Below, in pieces: positions 36,001 to 42,992 of a stretch of DNA of 64,000 nt. This DNA is from Actinosynnema sp040640215 (GTDB lineage Bacteria; Actinomycetota; Actinomycetes; Mycobacteriales; Pseudonocardiaceae): positions 124,001 through 188,000 of the forward strand of contig NZ_JBFABG010000006.1 of NCBI RefSeq assembly GCF_040640215.1. Reading direction: 5' to 3'. The position numbers and the translations under genes were made by a program. The notes below the pieces were generated by a model. It was not told where the DNA came from, made no database searches, and was given only the letters and a program-made list of their open reading frames with translations. Position 1 is the stretch's first letter. Each line of letters begins with the position of its first letter.

Positions 36001-39000
36001 AGGTCACGGTGGCCGTCGCGCCGACCGCGAGGGTGCCCGACCAGGCCAGGTTCGGCGCGGTGAACGTGGCCGTGCCGATCGAGGCGGTCACGCTGCCCCA
36101 CGTCGCGTCGTCCAGCACACCGGTCAGGTCGTCGGAGAAGCTCGTGGTCGACGACGTCTGGCCGGTGTTGGTCACGGTCACCGTGTAGGTCACCACGTCA
36201 CCGGGGTCGGCCGAGGTCCGGTCGACCGCCTTGGCGATGGTCACGCCGGACAGCGCGGTGGTGGTCCGGCACCTCGGGTCGGTCGAGCCGGCCGGGCAGT
36301 TGTTGCCCGCCGTGGTGGAGGTGACGCTGTTGGCCAGCCGCTTGTCGCCGTTGCCGGTCACCGTCACGGTGTAGGTGATCGTCGCGGACGCGCCGACCGC
36401 GAGGTCCCCGGTCCAGGTCAGGTTCGGCGCGGTGAACGTCGCCGTGCCGGTCGACGCGGTGGCGCTGCCCCACGTCGCGTCGTCCAGCACGCCCGCCAGG
36501 CTGTCGGTGAAGGTCGCGCCGTTCTGCGCGGTCTGGCCGGTGTTGCGGACCGTCACCGCGTAGGTGACCACCTCGCCCGGGTTCGCGGTCGGCTTGTCCA
36601 CGGTCTTGGCGATGTCCAGGCCGGCGACCGGGGTGGAGGTCCGGCAGCCCGGGTCGGTCGTGCCGGTCGGGCAGTTGCTGCCCGCCGTGGCCGAGGTGAC
36701 GGCGTTGGCCAACCGGAAATCACCGGCCACCGGATTCCGCACGGCCACCGTGTAGGTCACCGTCGCCGACGCGCCGACCGCCAGATCCCCGGACCACGTC
36801 AGATTCGGCGCGGTGAACGTCACCGTGCCCGTCGACGCCGACGCGCTCCCCCACGTCGCGTCGTCCAGCACACCGGTCAGGTCGTCGGTGAAGGTCGCGC
36901 CGGTCAGCACCGTGCCACCGGTGTTGGTGACCGTCACCGTGTAGGTCACCGTGTCGCCGGGGTTCGCCGCCGCCCGGTCCACCGACTTGGCGATCCGGAG
37001 GCCCGCGATCGGGGTCGAGGTCCGGCAGCGCGCGTCGGCCGAACCGGTCGGGCAGTTGCTGCCCGGCGTCGTGGACGTCACCACGTTGCCCAACCGGGAG
37101 TCGCCGGTCACCGGGTTCCGCACGGTCACCGTGTAGGTGATCGTCGCCGACGCGCCGACCGGGAGGTTGCCGTTCCAGGTCAGCGTCGGCGCGGTGAAGG
37201 AGACCGTGCCGAGCGTGGTGGTCGCGCCGCCCCAGGTCGCGTCGTCCAGCACACCGGTCAGGTCGTCGGAGAAGGTCGCGCCGGTCAGCACCGTGCCACC
37301 GGTGTTGGTGACCGTCACCGTGTAGGTCACCGTGTCGCCGGGATTCGCCGCCGCCCGGTCCACCGACTTGGCGATCGTCATCCCGGAGACCGCCGTGGTG
37401 GACCTGCACCGCGTGTCCGCCGAACCGGTCGGGCAGTTGCTGCCCTGCGTGGTGGAGGTGATGACGTTGTCCAGTCGCCGGTCGCCCGCGCCGGTCACCG
37501 TCACCGAGTAGTTGACGGTGGCGGTCGCGCCGGGGGCCAGCGTCCCGGTCCACGTCAGGTTGGGCGCGGTGTAGGTCGCGGTGCCGGTGGACGCCGTCGC
37601 GCCGCCCCACGTCGCGTCGTCCACCACCTGAGCCAGGTTGTCGGTGAACTGGGCGTTGAGCGTGGTCTTGCCGGTGTTGGCCACGGTCACCGTGTAGAGC
37701 ACCGTGTCGCCGGGGTTGGCGGTCGCCCGGTTCGACCGCTTCTCGATCGTCAGGCCGGGCACGTCGACCGTGGTCCGGCAGTTCGCGTCGGCCGAGCCGG
37801 ACGAGCAGTTGCCCGCGTTCGTCGTCACCGCGTTGCGCAACTGGAAGTCCCCGGTGACCGGGTTCTTCACGGTCACCGAGTAGGTCAGCGTGACGGTCTG
37901 CCCGCTGGTCAGGTTGCCGGTCCAGCGCAGTCTCGGCGCGGTGTAGGTGAACGTGCCGGTGGCGGGTGACGCGACCTGGTCGCCGTTGAAGTTCGCGTCG
38001 TCCAGCACGGCCGTCAGGTCGTCCTCGGCGATCACGCCGTTGAGCGGCTCCGGCCCGGAGTTGGCCAGGGTCACCGTGTAGGTGACCTTCTCGCCGGGAG
38101 CCGCGGTCGCCTTGTCCGCGGTCTTGCGGACGGTCAGGCACTCCACCGGCAGCCGGTAGTCCTCGACCTCGCCGCTGTCCGCGAGGCCGGTCGGGCTCTG
38201 CACCTGCGTGGTGTTGAACCCGACCCGGAACCGGGCGTAGGTGTAGCCGCAGCCGATGGTCGCGGGCAGCGTCCAGGTGAGGTTCGCCGAGGTCGCGTTC
38301 ACGCCGAAGTCGGCGCAGGCCCGTTCCCCGGGGTTGTCGAACACGCCGTTGCGGTTGAAGTCGATCCACCCGCAGACGCGGCCCGCCGACGTGGTGCGGG
38401 CCAGCGTCACCGGGACCGTGTAGTTCAGCCCGCCGTAGCTGCTCGCCAGCCGGGGGAACCCGGCCACGCCGTCGTCCAGCGTGTCGCCGTTGGGCAGGTT
38501 GTTGTTCGCACCCGCCGCGACCGCCTTCGGGCTCGGCGTGACCGAGCCGGTGTTCTGCACGGTCGTGTTGTCCGGCGAGACGTCCGCGCCGAGCACCGGG
38601 CCGCCGACGACGTGGCTCGCCGCCGCGACCGGGTCGTAGCTCGCCGGTGCGTCGCCGAAGTCCTCGTCCGCCGAGATGCCGACCGCGAAGGCGTCCGGCG
38701 TGTGCGCGCCGCCGTTGACGTAGCTGTAGACCGCGAAGGAGACCGACGTGACCGTGCCGCTCATGCGCACGCTGCCGCAGCCGGCGGTCGCCTGGCGCGC
38801 ACCGATCGTGTTGCACGCGGTGTTGGCGCTGCGGTTGGCCGCCTCGATGCGGGAACCGCCGACGACGTTCAGGTTCGTGGCCCCGGCCAGCGGGCTGCTC
38901 AACGTCACGCCCGGGGTGGTCACGGTCAACGCCGCCGACGCGGAGTCGGCGGTGTTGATGGTGCCGCCGATGCCCACGACGTGCAGCACCGGGTCCCGCA

Positions 39001-39394
39001 CGGGCCGGCTGAACGACAGCGTCAGCGTGCCCCGGTTGAAGCAGTCCGAGCCGGCCTGGCAGTCGTCGACGACCGTGATGACGTCGAGCAGCGCGGTGTT
39101 GGCCGGGATCTGCGGGGTGAAGTTCGCCGCGGTGGCCCCGCGCGCGCTCGGCTGCGAGTTCAGGTTGTAGAGCTGGAGCTTCTCCCCGGTGACCGCGCCG
39201 GTCACCACGAGACCGGACGGCAGGGTGGAGTTCGCGCTCGCGTAGGTCGCGGGCACGGTGGAGTTCGACGTCCACGCCGAGGTGGTGTGCGTCTGGTACG
39301 CCCGGACCGCCGGCGGCACCAGGGTGACCGTCGACAGGAAGACCAGGAGGGCGAGCAGCACCGAGCCGAGGCGGCACGCCGGGCTCGTGGACAT
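27038..39394 (-). CDS. Giant secreted surface protein with 29 DUF11 repeats
   Basis: 4118 residues. A signal peptide (residues 1-32, ending AVRA) is followed by about 390 residues of N-terminal beta-rich sequence including a GEVED-type region (FGDAPASYD, GWIDFNRNGVFDNPGERAC, ADSGEVEDYRLP). Then come 29 DUF11 repeats of about 126 residues, each starting like GLxIxKTxDxxxANPGDTVTYTVTVTNTG and most ending in a Cys pair (NCPxGSxDxRC). The C-terminus has KPIASTG, a hydrophobic stretch and TTRRARR: a wall-sorting-like signal close to the LAxTG motif of class E sortases. AAGGAGCACC precedes the ATG. First gene of a three-gene operon. Likely an extended cell-surface filament or adhesin; no sortase is encoded nearby. 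Confidence 0.95.
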   Translation of the reverse strand: MSTSPACRLGSVLLALLVFLSTVTLVPPAVRAYQTHTTSAWTSNSTVPATYASANSTLPSGLVVTGAVTGEKLQLYNLNSQPSARGATAANFTPQIPANTALLDVITVVDDCQAGSDCFNRGTLTLSFSRPVRDPVLHVVGIGGTINTADSASAALTVTTPGVTLSSPLAGATNLNVVGGSRIEAANRSANTACNTIGARQATAGCGSVRMSGTVTSVSFAVYSYVNGGAHTPDAFAVGISADEDFGDAPASYDPVAAASHVVGGPVLGADVSPDNTTVQNTGSVTPSPKAVAAGANNNLPNGDTLDDGVAGFPRLASSYGGLNYTVPVTLARTTSAGRVCGWIDFNRNGVFDNPGERACADFGVNATSANLTWTLPATIGCGYTYARFRVGFNTTQVQSPTGLADSGEVEDYRLPVECLTVRKTADKATAAPGEKVTYTVTLANSGPEPLNGVIAEDDLTAVLDDANFNGDQVASPATGTFTYTAPRLRWTGNLTSGQTVTLTYSVTVKNPVTGDFQLRNAVTTNAGNCSSGSADANCRTTVDVPGLTIEKRSNRATANPGDTVLYTVTVANTGKTTLNAQFTDNLAQVVDDATWGGATASTGTATYTAPNLTWTGTLAPGATATVNYSVTVTGAGDRRLDNVITSTTQGSNCPTGSADTRCRSTTAVSGMTIAKSVDRAAANPGDTVTYTVTVTNTGGTVLTGATFSDDLTGVLDDATWGGATTTLGTVSFTAPTLTWNGNLPVGASATITYTVTVRNPVTGDSRLGNVVTSTTPGSNCPTGSADARCRTSTPIAGLRIAKSVDRAAANPGDTVTYTVTVTNTGGTVLTGATFTDDLTGVLDDATWGSASASTGTVTFTAPNLTWSGDLAVGASATVTYTVAVRNPVAGDFRLANAVTSATAGSNCPTGTTDPGCRTSTPVAGLDIAKTVDKPTANPGEVVTYAVTVRNTGQTAQNGATFTDSLAGVLDDATWGSATASTGTATFTAPNLTWTGDLAVGASATITYTVTVTGNGDKRLANSVTSTTAGNNCPAGSTDPRCRTTTALSGVTIAKAVDRTSADPGDVVTYTVTVTNTGQTSSTTSFSDDLTGVLDDATWGSVTASIGTATFTAPNLAWSGTLAVGATATVTYSVTVRNPVTGDSRLDNAVTSTTPGNNCPTGSADARCATSTPIAGLRIVKTDDRDEVVPGDTVTYTIVVTNNGQTPQTGATFTDDLSQVLDDARYNADAAATAGSVAYTAPNLTWTGDLAVGASATVTYTVTVNNPDTGDKSLKNQIASTTRGNNCPAGSTDPSCATSTPGRELTIQKTSDKPAANPGDTVTYTVTVTNTGQVALPSASFRDDLSDVVDDATWGGATASTGTATFTEPNLDWTGGLAIGASATITYAVTVRDPVTGDHELRNVVSSTEPGNCPPGSTDPRCSTTTLLPGLEITKAVDKPSANPGDTVTYTVTVRNSGQTPQNASFSDDLTGVLDDATWGSASATAGTVTFTAPNLTWSGDLAVGASATVTYTVAVRNPVAGDFRLANVVTSATAGSNCPTGSTDVKCRTSTSVSGIDIVKTADRTAANPGDVVTYTVVVRNTGQTVLTGATFGDDLTDVVDDAAFGSASATTGTTTYAEPTLTWSGDLPVGGSATVTYTVTVRNPVSGNFRLGNAVTSATPGSNCPTGTTDPKCSTSTPIAGLDITKTAAPTSAKPGDVVTYTVAVRNTGQTVLTGATFTDDLTNAVDDAAYNADAAATLGAVSYTEPRLTWTGDLPVGASATVTYTVTVRNPVTGDFRLGNAVTSATAGSNCPTGTTDPKCSTSTPVAGLDITKTAAPAAPDPGDTVTYSVTVRNTGQTPQTGVRITDDLSGALDDGAYNADGTATVGVVTYAEPVLTWTGDLPVGAQAVITYSVVVDDPPAGDHRLRNTVTSDAPGSNCPAGSTDPKCSTSTALPGMEIKKTVDRADAAPGDVVTYSVAVRNTGQTPLTGASLADDLTGVLDDATWGSASATTGTATFAEPRLTWTGDLPVGGTATITYAVTVENPVTGDHRLVNDVRSTTPGAVCITCTTTTPIAGLVIEKTAAPGAVDPGDVVTYTVTVRNTGQTVQTGATFTDDLTRVLDDADYGGDGAATLGTVSYAAPRLTWAGDLPVGGTATVTYTVAVKNPNPGDKRLTNAVTSDSPGTNCPAGSTDPRCSTSTPGRELTILKAADRQTANPGETVTYTLTVTNSGQVPLTPATATDDLTDVVDDATWNGATASTGTAAFSSPTLSWSGDLAPGATATITYSVTVDDPTAGNHGLTNRVSSEIPGNCPPGSTDPRCSTTTSLPGLDIAKTVDVTSAKPGDVVTYTVTVTNTGRTPLDASFTDDLSGVLDDATWGSASASTGTATFTAPNLAWTGDLPVGGTATITYSVTVDDPVTGDFTLANAITSTTPGSNCPTGTTDPKCATSTPLSGLEISKAVDKAAANPGDAVTYTVTVTNTGRTSQNASFTDDLSGVLDDATWGSASATTGTATFTAPDLAWSGTLGVGESALVTYTVTVTGAGDKVLGNAVTSDTPGSNCRTGSTDPRCSTSTALSGVRIEKAVDRQQALPGETVTYTVTVTNTGRTPLTGATFTDDLTGVLDDATWVAASASTGTATFTAPNLGWAGDLPVGGTATVTYSVRVEDPVGGGDFQLANAVTSTTPGNNCAAGAAECRTSTPISALRIVKSDDRDEAVPGDTVTYTIAVTNTGRTPITGATFTDDLSRVLDDADYNADAAATSGTVSYAAPNLTWTGDLAVGGSATVTYTVTVKNPDTGDKNLVNRITSTTPGGNCPAGSTDPSCGTETPGRELTVAKSADRQTANPGDAVTYTVVLTNTGQVPLTGAVVTDDLTDVVDDAAFGSATASTGTVSFAEPTLTWTGDLAVGASATVTYAVTVDDPITGNHVLANAVSSATPGNCPPGSTDPRCGTSTPLPGLEIVKTVDRATAGPGDTVTYAVTVTNTGRTPQDASFTDDLTGVVDDAAFGSASATTGTVSYAAPRLTWSGTLGLGETATVTYAVTVADPVTGDFTLGNAVTSDTPGGNCAPGSTDPRCSATTSIAGLVIEKTSSPAVVNPGDAVTYTVTVRNTGQTAQDDATFTDDLSRVVDDADYAGDGTATTGDVAYAAPTLTWVGDLPVGGSATVTYTARVKNPVTGDHRLTNVVRSASPGGNCRPGSTDPRCSTDTALPGLAITKTADRADAKPGDTVTYAVTVTNTGQTAQDASFTDDLTQVVDDATYGSASATTGTVSYTAPTLTWSGALGVGETATVTYAVTVNDPATGDGKLTNTVVSDTPGGNCPAGSTDPACVVVVPIAGLVIEKTSSPAVVNPGDTVTYAVTVRNTGQTVHTGATFSDDLGAVLDDADYNGDGTATTGTVAFTSPTLTWTGDLPVGATATVTYTVRVKDPITGDHRLTNVVTSTTPGNNCPLPMSGRARAVDPRCSTDTALPGLAITKSVDRTDADPGDLVTYTVVVTNTGQTAQDASFTDDLTGVVDDAAFGSASATTGTATYTAPTLVWNGTVAVGATATVTYTVTVDDPVTGDFTLTNTVTSATPGSECTACTTVTPIAGLSIEKTSSPAVVNPGDTVTYAVTVRNTGQTVQTGATFSDDLSRVVDDATYNDDATATTGTATYAAPVLTWTGDLPVGGSATVTYTAVVDSPVTGDHSLRNAVSSTTRGSNCPPGSTDPRCGTVTELPGLVVEKTASGTTAAPGEAVTYTVVVTNTGRTAQSASFTDDLSGVLDDAAYNADATASAGTVTYAAPTLTWRGQVGVGARVTVTYTVTVGRPAAGDLELANAVRSDTPGSNCPATTRAGDPRCSATVLVPRLSLVKTVDRTEAGPGETVTYTVVVGNTGRVDLPAARFTDDLSGVLDDAVFLTASASAGTTSFAEPALTWTGQLAVGAAAVVTYRVGVADPPTGDSVLRNVVTSDTPGALCPGPDCGTTTPVSGGLEIVKAVDRERAEPGDRVTYTVTVRNTGARPLVGVGLLDSLVNVLDDATFDGASAGAVFRAPALTWTGDLAAGGTATVTYSVTVHGNGDRTLVNAVSSDTPGANCRPGDDDPRCSTRTAVETTKPIASTGVPLLPWLLGGLLLLLVGGGLVYTTRRARR
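27500..38110 (-). repeat. DUF11 repeat array, about 380 bp per unit, 29 units
   Basis: Units are 60-90% alike, with long identical DNA blocks shared by distant units (for example the start of units 22, 24 and 26, all reading EKTSSPAVVNPGD). Higher-order blocks of two and three units recur, showing growth by multi-unit duplication. Confidence 0.9.
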
Positions 39395-39806
39395 GGTGCT
39401 CCTTGGGAGGGCGGATCAGCGGTCGAAGATCACGCTAAGCCGTGGCACCGACAATCCATTCGGTACGAGCACACAGGTCCACCCGATCGAGTGGAATGAG
39501 GGACTGTTTCCCCAGAACGGGGTTTCGGCGTCCCATGTGGACGGAGCGGAAGGGGGTCGAGATCGGGAGCGCGAATCCGTCGCTCGTGGACAAGATCGAG
39601 AGGTGCGACGCGACGGTAAGACCCACCGCGCGCGTCTACGACTGTCGTAGCGCGCGTGTCGCCCGTGAGCGTTCCTGCGGGCGTGCCCCGTGAACGCGCC
39701 CGGCGCGCATTCCCCGTGAACGCGCCCGGCAAACGCGCGCAGAGCGACGGAAGTGGCGATGTGCGGTGCGTCTTTGTTGCCCCGTCGTGGTAGTTCGGCA
39801 GTCCTG
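39395..39806. other. Upstream region of the giant gene, with direct repeats
   Basis: No gene supported. Contains two perfect 19-bp direct repeats, CCCCGTGAACGCGCCCGGC at 39686-39704 and 39712-39730, 26 bp apart start to start, and weaker copies before them. The giant gene's promoter must lie here. Confidence 0.55.
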
Positions 39807-39842
39807 CCGGGTGACCGCCGCGCGAAACCGGCGGCCACCCGG
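39807..39842 (-). terminator. Terminator hairpin after the Rpf-like gene
   Basis: 14-bp stem with one non-Watson-Crick position and an 8-base loop, 12 bases beyond the minus-strand stop at 39854. Confidence 0.7.
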
Positions 39843-39853
39843 CGATGGGTCGC

Positions 39854-40543
39854 CTAGCGGACGCGCAGCGCGCGCGTCATGTGCTGGACCTGCTCCGACT
39901 CCGGCCGGTCGAGCGCGGTCCGGATTCGGTTACCGGGCACGATCAGGTCGGGATTGGTCAGGTGGTCGGGGTTGAGGGCGACGAGGGCCTGCCAGCCGCC
40001 CGCCACCCCGTGCTGCGCGGCGATCGCCTCCAAGGTGTCACCGTCCTTGACGGTGTAGTCACCGGCCGGGTTGTCCGTCGAAGCGGGCAGAGCGGGAGGA
40101 GCGGGAGGAGCGGGCACCTCGGGTGCCGCGGGCTCCTGGTAGATGGTGCGGGCCTGGGCGCGGGTGTCACCGGACTGGACCGGCGCGGTCCGGGCGGGGC
40201 CGCCGCCGCGCGCGCAGTTCGGCCAGGCACCGGGGCCCTGGGTGTCCAGCACGTTCTCCGCGACGCGGATCTGTTCTTCACGAGTGGCTTCGTGCGGCAT
40301 TCCGGTGCCGCCGTTGGCCTGCCAGGTACCGGGCAGGAACTGGAGTCCGCCGTAGTAGCCGTTGCCGGTGCTGATGGACCAGTTGCCGCCCGATTCGCAC
40401 TGGGCCACCGAGTCCCAGTCCATCCCCTGCGCGCTCGCGGCCCCGGTGGAGAGGCCGAACAGGCACGCGGTCGCGGCGATGAGCAGCGCCGCGCGGACGA
40501 GGTGGTTCCTGACGTGGTCGCTGATGCCTCCGTGATGACCCAT
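39854..40543 (-). CDS. Resuscitation-promoting factor-like transglycosylase with LysM
   Basis: 229 residues. A signal peptide ends at about residue 40 (GLSTGAASAQ). The Rpf-like lysozyme fold follows: MDWDSVAQCESGGNWSISTG and YYGGLQFLPGTWQANGG, with catalytic Glu50 and a disulfide pair. A Pro/Ala-rich linker leads to a LysM domain (YTVKDGDTLEAIAAQHGV... ALVALNPDHL). It should cleave and bind peptidoglycan outside the cell, helping growth or spore germination. ATG 40543 follows a poor ribosome site. I looked for a c-di-AMP (ydaO) riboswitch, common before rpf genes, and did not see its conserved blocks. Confidence 0.92.
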   Translation of the reverse strand: MGHHGGISDHVRNHLVRAALLIAATACLFGLSTGAASAQGMDWDSVAQCESGGNWSISTGNGYYGGLQFLPGTWQANGGTGMPHEATREEQIRVAENVLDTQGPGAWPNCARGGGPARTAPVQSGDTRAQARTIYQEPAAPEVPAPPAPPALPASTDNPAGDYTVKDGDTLEAIAAQHGVAGGWQALVALNPDHLTNPDLIVPGNRIRTALDRPESEQVQHMTRALRVR

Positions 40544-40873
40544 GGTGGTTCGGATCGCCGCCGCCGCACCGCGCCGGCCCGCGTTCGCGGTCCGGCCAAC
40601 CCCTGTCCGACGGCCGCGTCCTTCCCGTGCGGTGGCTCTGGTCCTGGAGGTCGGCGGACAGAGCTGGTGCCCGACTTCCCGGTGGTACCCGTGCCCGGTC
40701 TCGAACCGGTCACGAGCGGACCATAAGAACCTCCGGCCGGAATGGCGCGGCGAGCGGACCGGACGTGACGCGCGTAGCAGGTAAAGACCACTCGAAACGG
40801 TGATATTCGTTGGGGCCCTTGGCGTTGCCGCCGACACCCCGGCGCGCGTCCCGCCCGACGGTCGCTCAGCGGC
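40544..40873. other. Leader region with tRNA 3'-end-like sequence
   Basis: No gene supported. On the minus strand 40710-40683 reads like a tRNA T-arm (ACCGG, TTCGAGA, CCGGG), acceptor 3' strand CACGGGT, A and CCA, but no matching 5' half is found. It might be a remnant of an integration site or coincidence. Confidence 0.4.
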
Positions 40874-42916
40874 TCACCCACCGGCCCCGGGCGCGGCGGT
40901 GCGCTCCGGGGCGGCCGGGTCGTCGGCCCGGGACAGGCGCGACGGCCACCAGATCTTGCGGCCGATGTCCAGGGCCAGGGCCGGCACCAGCAGCGATCGC
41001 ACGATCAAGGTGTCCAGCAGCACGCCGAACGCCACGATGAACGCGATCTGCGCCAGGAACAGGATCGGCAGCACGGCCAGCGCGGAGAACGTCGCCGCCA
41101 GCACGACGCCCGCCGACGTGATCACGCCGCCGGTGATCGTCAGCCCGCGCAGCACCCCCTCCCGGGGCCCGAGCACGGCGGTCTCCTCGCGCACCCGGGT
41201 CATCAGGAAGATGTTGTAGTCGATCCCCAGCGCCACCAGGAACACGAACCCGAACAGCGGCACCACGGGGTCCGCGCCCGGGAAGTCGAAGATCCCGTTG
41301 AACACGAGCGCGGACACGCCCATCGTCGCGCCGAAGGACAGCACGACCGTGGCGATCAGCAGCAGCGGCGCGAGCAGCGACCGCAGCAGCAGCGCCAGCA
41401 CCAGGAAGATCACCAGCAGCACGATCGGGATGATGACCAGCCGGTCGCGCTCGGACGTGCGCTGCGTGTCGAGCTGGGTCGCGGTGGGCCCGCCGACCCG
41501 CGCTTCGGCGTCGGGCACGGCCCGGACCGCCTCGCGCAGCCGCTCGACGGTGGCGATCGCGGCCTCGGAGTCGGCCGCGTCGTCCAGCACCACGTCGATC
41601 CGCGCGAGCCCGGCCGCCTCGCCCCGGCGTTGCGCGCTGGACACGCCGTCGATGTCGGCCGCCCGCACCACGGCGTCGGCCTGCGCCGTGCGCGCCAGCA
41701 CGACGGTGGGCGCGCCGCTGCCGCCGGGGAAGTGCCGAGACAGCAGCTCCTGGCCGGCGACCGAGTCGACGTCGTTGAGGAACACGTCGGACGCGGCGGT
41801 GCCCGACGCCTTGAGCTGCGGCACGAAGGCCACGCCGAGCAGCAGCACGAGGGTGGTGACGACCCAGGTCAGGCGCGGTCGCGTGGAGATCAGCCTGGCC
41901 ACCCGGCCCCACAGGCCGCTCGCCTCCGGGTGCGGCGAGCCCAGCTCGGGGCGGCGCGGCCAGAACGCGGTGCGGCCGAACAGGACCAGCACGGCGGGCA
42001 GGAACGTGACGGACGCGAGCAGCGCCGCGCCGATGCCGATCGCGGCGACCGGGCCGAGCCCCTTGTTCGAGTTCAGGTCGCTGAACAGCAGGCACAGGAC
42101 GCCGAGCACGACGGTGCCGGCGGACGCGGCGATCGGTTCGATGGTGGCCCGCCACGCCGTGCGCATCGCCGCGTAGCGGTCCTCGGTGTCGCGCAGCTCC
42201 TCGCGGAACCGGGACACCAGCAGCAGCGCGTAGTCCGTGGCCGCGCCGAACACCAGGATGGACAGGATGCCCTGGCTCTGGCCGTTGAGGTCGATCACGC
42301 CGCCGTCGGCGAGCAGGTAGACGGCCAGGCTGGCGGTGCCGAGCGCGAACACGCCGGACAGCAGCACGATCAGCGGCAGCAGCGGGCTCCGGTAGACCAG
42401 CACCAGGATGAGCGCCACCACCGCGCCCGCGACCAGCAGCAGCAGGCCGTCGATGCCGCCGAACGCGGTCTTGAGGTCGGCGATCTGCGCGGCCGGTCCG
42501 GCGACCAGCACGGTCAGCCCGGCCGGTGGGTCGGCGAGCCGTTCGCGCAGTTGCCGCACGGCGTCGCCGGGGTCGGCGGCGTCCACCGCGACGATCACCT
42601 GGACGGCCTGGTCGTCCTTCTCCGACGGGAGGACCGGGGACGCCTGGCCCGGGTAGTCGACGGTCGAGAGGTAGGTGCGGTCGTCGCCCGTGATGCCGGA
42701 TGGGCGTTCGGCCACCACAATGGCGGGCAGGCTGCGCTGGTCGCCGAACGCCTTGAGCTGTTCGGCGACCTGGGTGGCCTCGGCGGAAGCGGGCAGGAAC
42801 GCGGTGTTGTCGTTCACCGAGACCTGGCTCAGCTTGCCGGCGTACGGACCCGCGAAGCCACCCAGGGCCAGCCAGGCGACGGTGATCAGGGCGGGGAGGA
42901 TCCAGCGGGCGCGCAC
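40874..42916 (-). CDS. MMPL/RND-family membrane exporter
   Basis: 680 residues from GTG 42916 (GGAGGTC upstream). Two similar halves, each with one TM, a large outer loop and five TMs; conserved segments include ILVFGAATDYALLLVSRFREEL and VFLVALGIDYNIFLMTRVREE, the paired GxxxDY motifs used in proton relay. MMPL proteins export lipids, siderophores or drugs. Divergent from a MarR gene across a clear dyad (42946-42974), so probably induced by its substrate. It is at the short end for the family (about 700 residues). Confidence 0.93.
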   Translation of the reverse strand: MRARWILPALITVAWLALGGFAGPYAGKLSQVSVNDNTAFLPASAEATQVAEQLKAFGDQRSLPAIVVAERPSGITGDDRTYLSTVDYPGQASPVLPSEKDDQAVQVIVAVDAADPGDAVRQLRERLADPPAGLTVLVAGPAAQIADLKTAFGGIDGLLLLVAGAVVALILVLVYRSPLLPLIVLLSGVFALGTASLAVYLLADGGVIDLNGQSQGILSILVFGAATDYALLLVSRFREELRDTEDRYAAMRTAWRATIEPIAASAGTVVLGVLCLLFSDLNSNKGLGPVAAIGIGAALLASVTFLPAVLVLFGRTAFWPRRPELGSPHPEASGLWGRVARLISTRPRLTWVVTTLVLLLGVAFVPQLKASGTAASDVFLNDVDSVAGQELLSRHFPGGSGAPTVVLARTAQADAVVRAADIDGVSSAQRRGEAAGLARIDVVLDDAADSEAAIATVERLREAVRAVPDAEARVGGPTATQLDTQRTSERDRLVIIPIVLLVIFLVLALLLRSLLAPLLLIATVVLSFGATMGVSALVFNGIFDFPGADPVVPLFGFVFLVALGIDYNIFLMTRVREETAVLGPREGVLRGLTITGGVITSAGVVLAATFSALAVLPILFLAQIAFIVAFGVLLDTLIVRSLLVPALALDIGRKIWWPSRLSRADDPAAPERTAAPGAGG

Positions 42917-42945
42917 GGGAGAATGACCTCCGGAGGACTAAGTTC

Positions 42946-42974
42946 TTCGATGATCTGATAGTTCGATCGTCGAA
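42946..42974. promoter_or_regulatory. MarR operator dyad between MMPL exporter and MarR gene
   Basis: Arms TTCGATGATC and GATCGTCGAA with one mismatch and a 9-base spacer; the inner TTCGATCGTCGAA is also palindromic. Sits in the 76-bp divergent promoter region. Confidence 0.7.
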
Positions 42975-42992
42975 ATACTAACCGGAGGGCGG

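Noticed and set aside
27263..37969. 3568-codon open frame on the plus strand opposite the giant gene
   Set aside because: Its Arg/Gly/Val/His-rich translation is the antisense of DUF11 repeats. Absence of stops follows from high GC and repeat identity. No family resemblance.
40544..40873. Possible ydaO riboswitch before the Rpf-like gene
   Set aside because: Conserved blocks were not found by eye; reported only as an absence to be tested.
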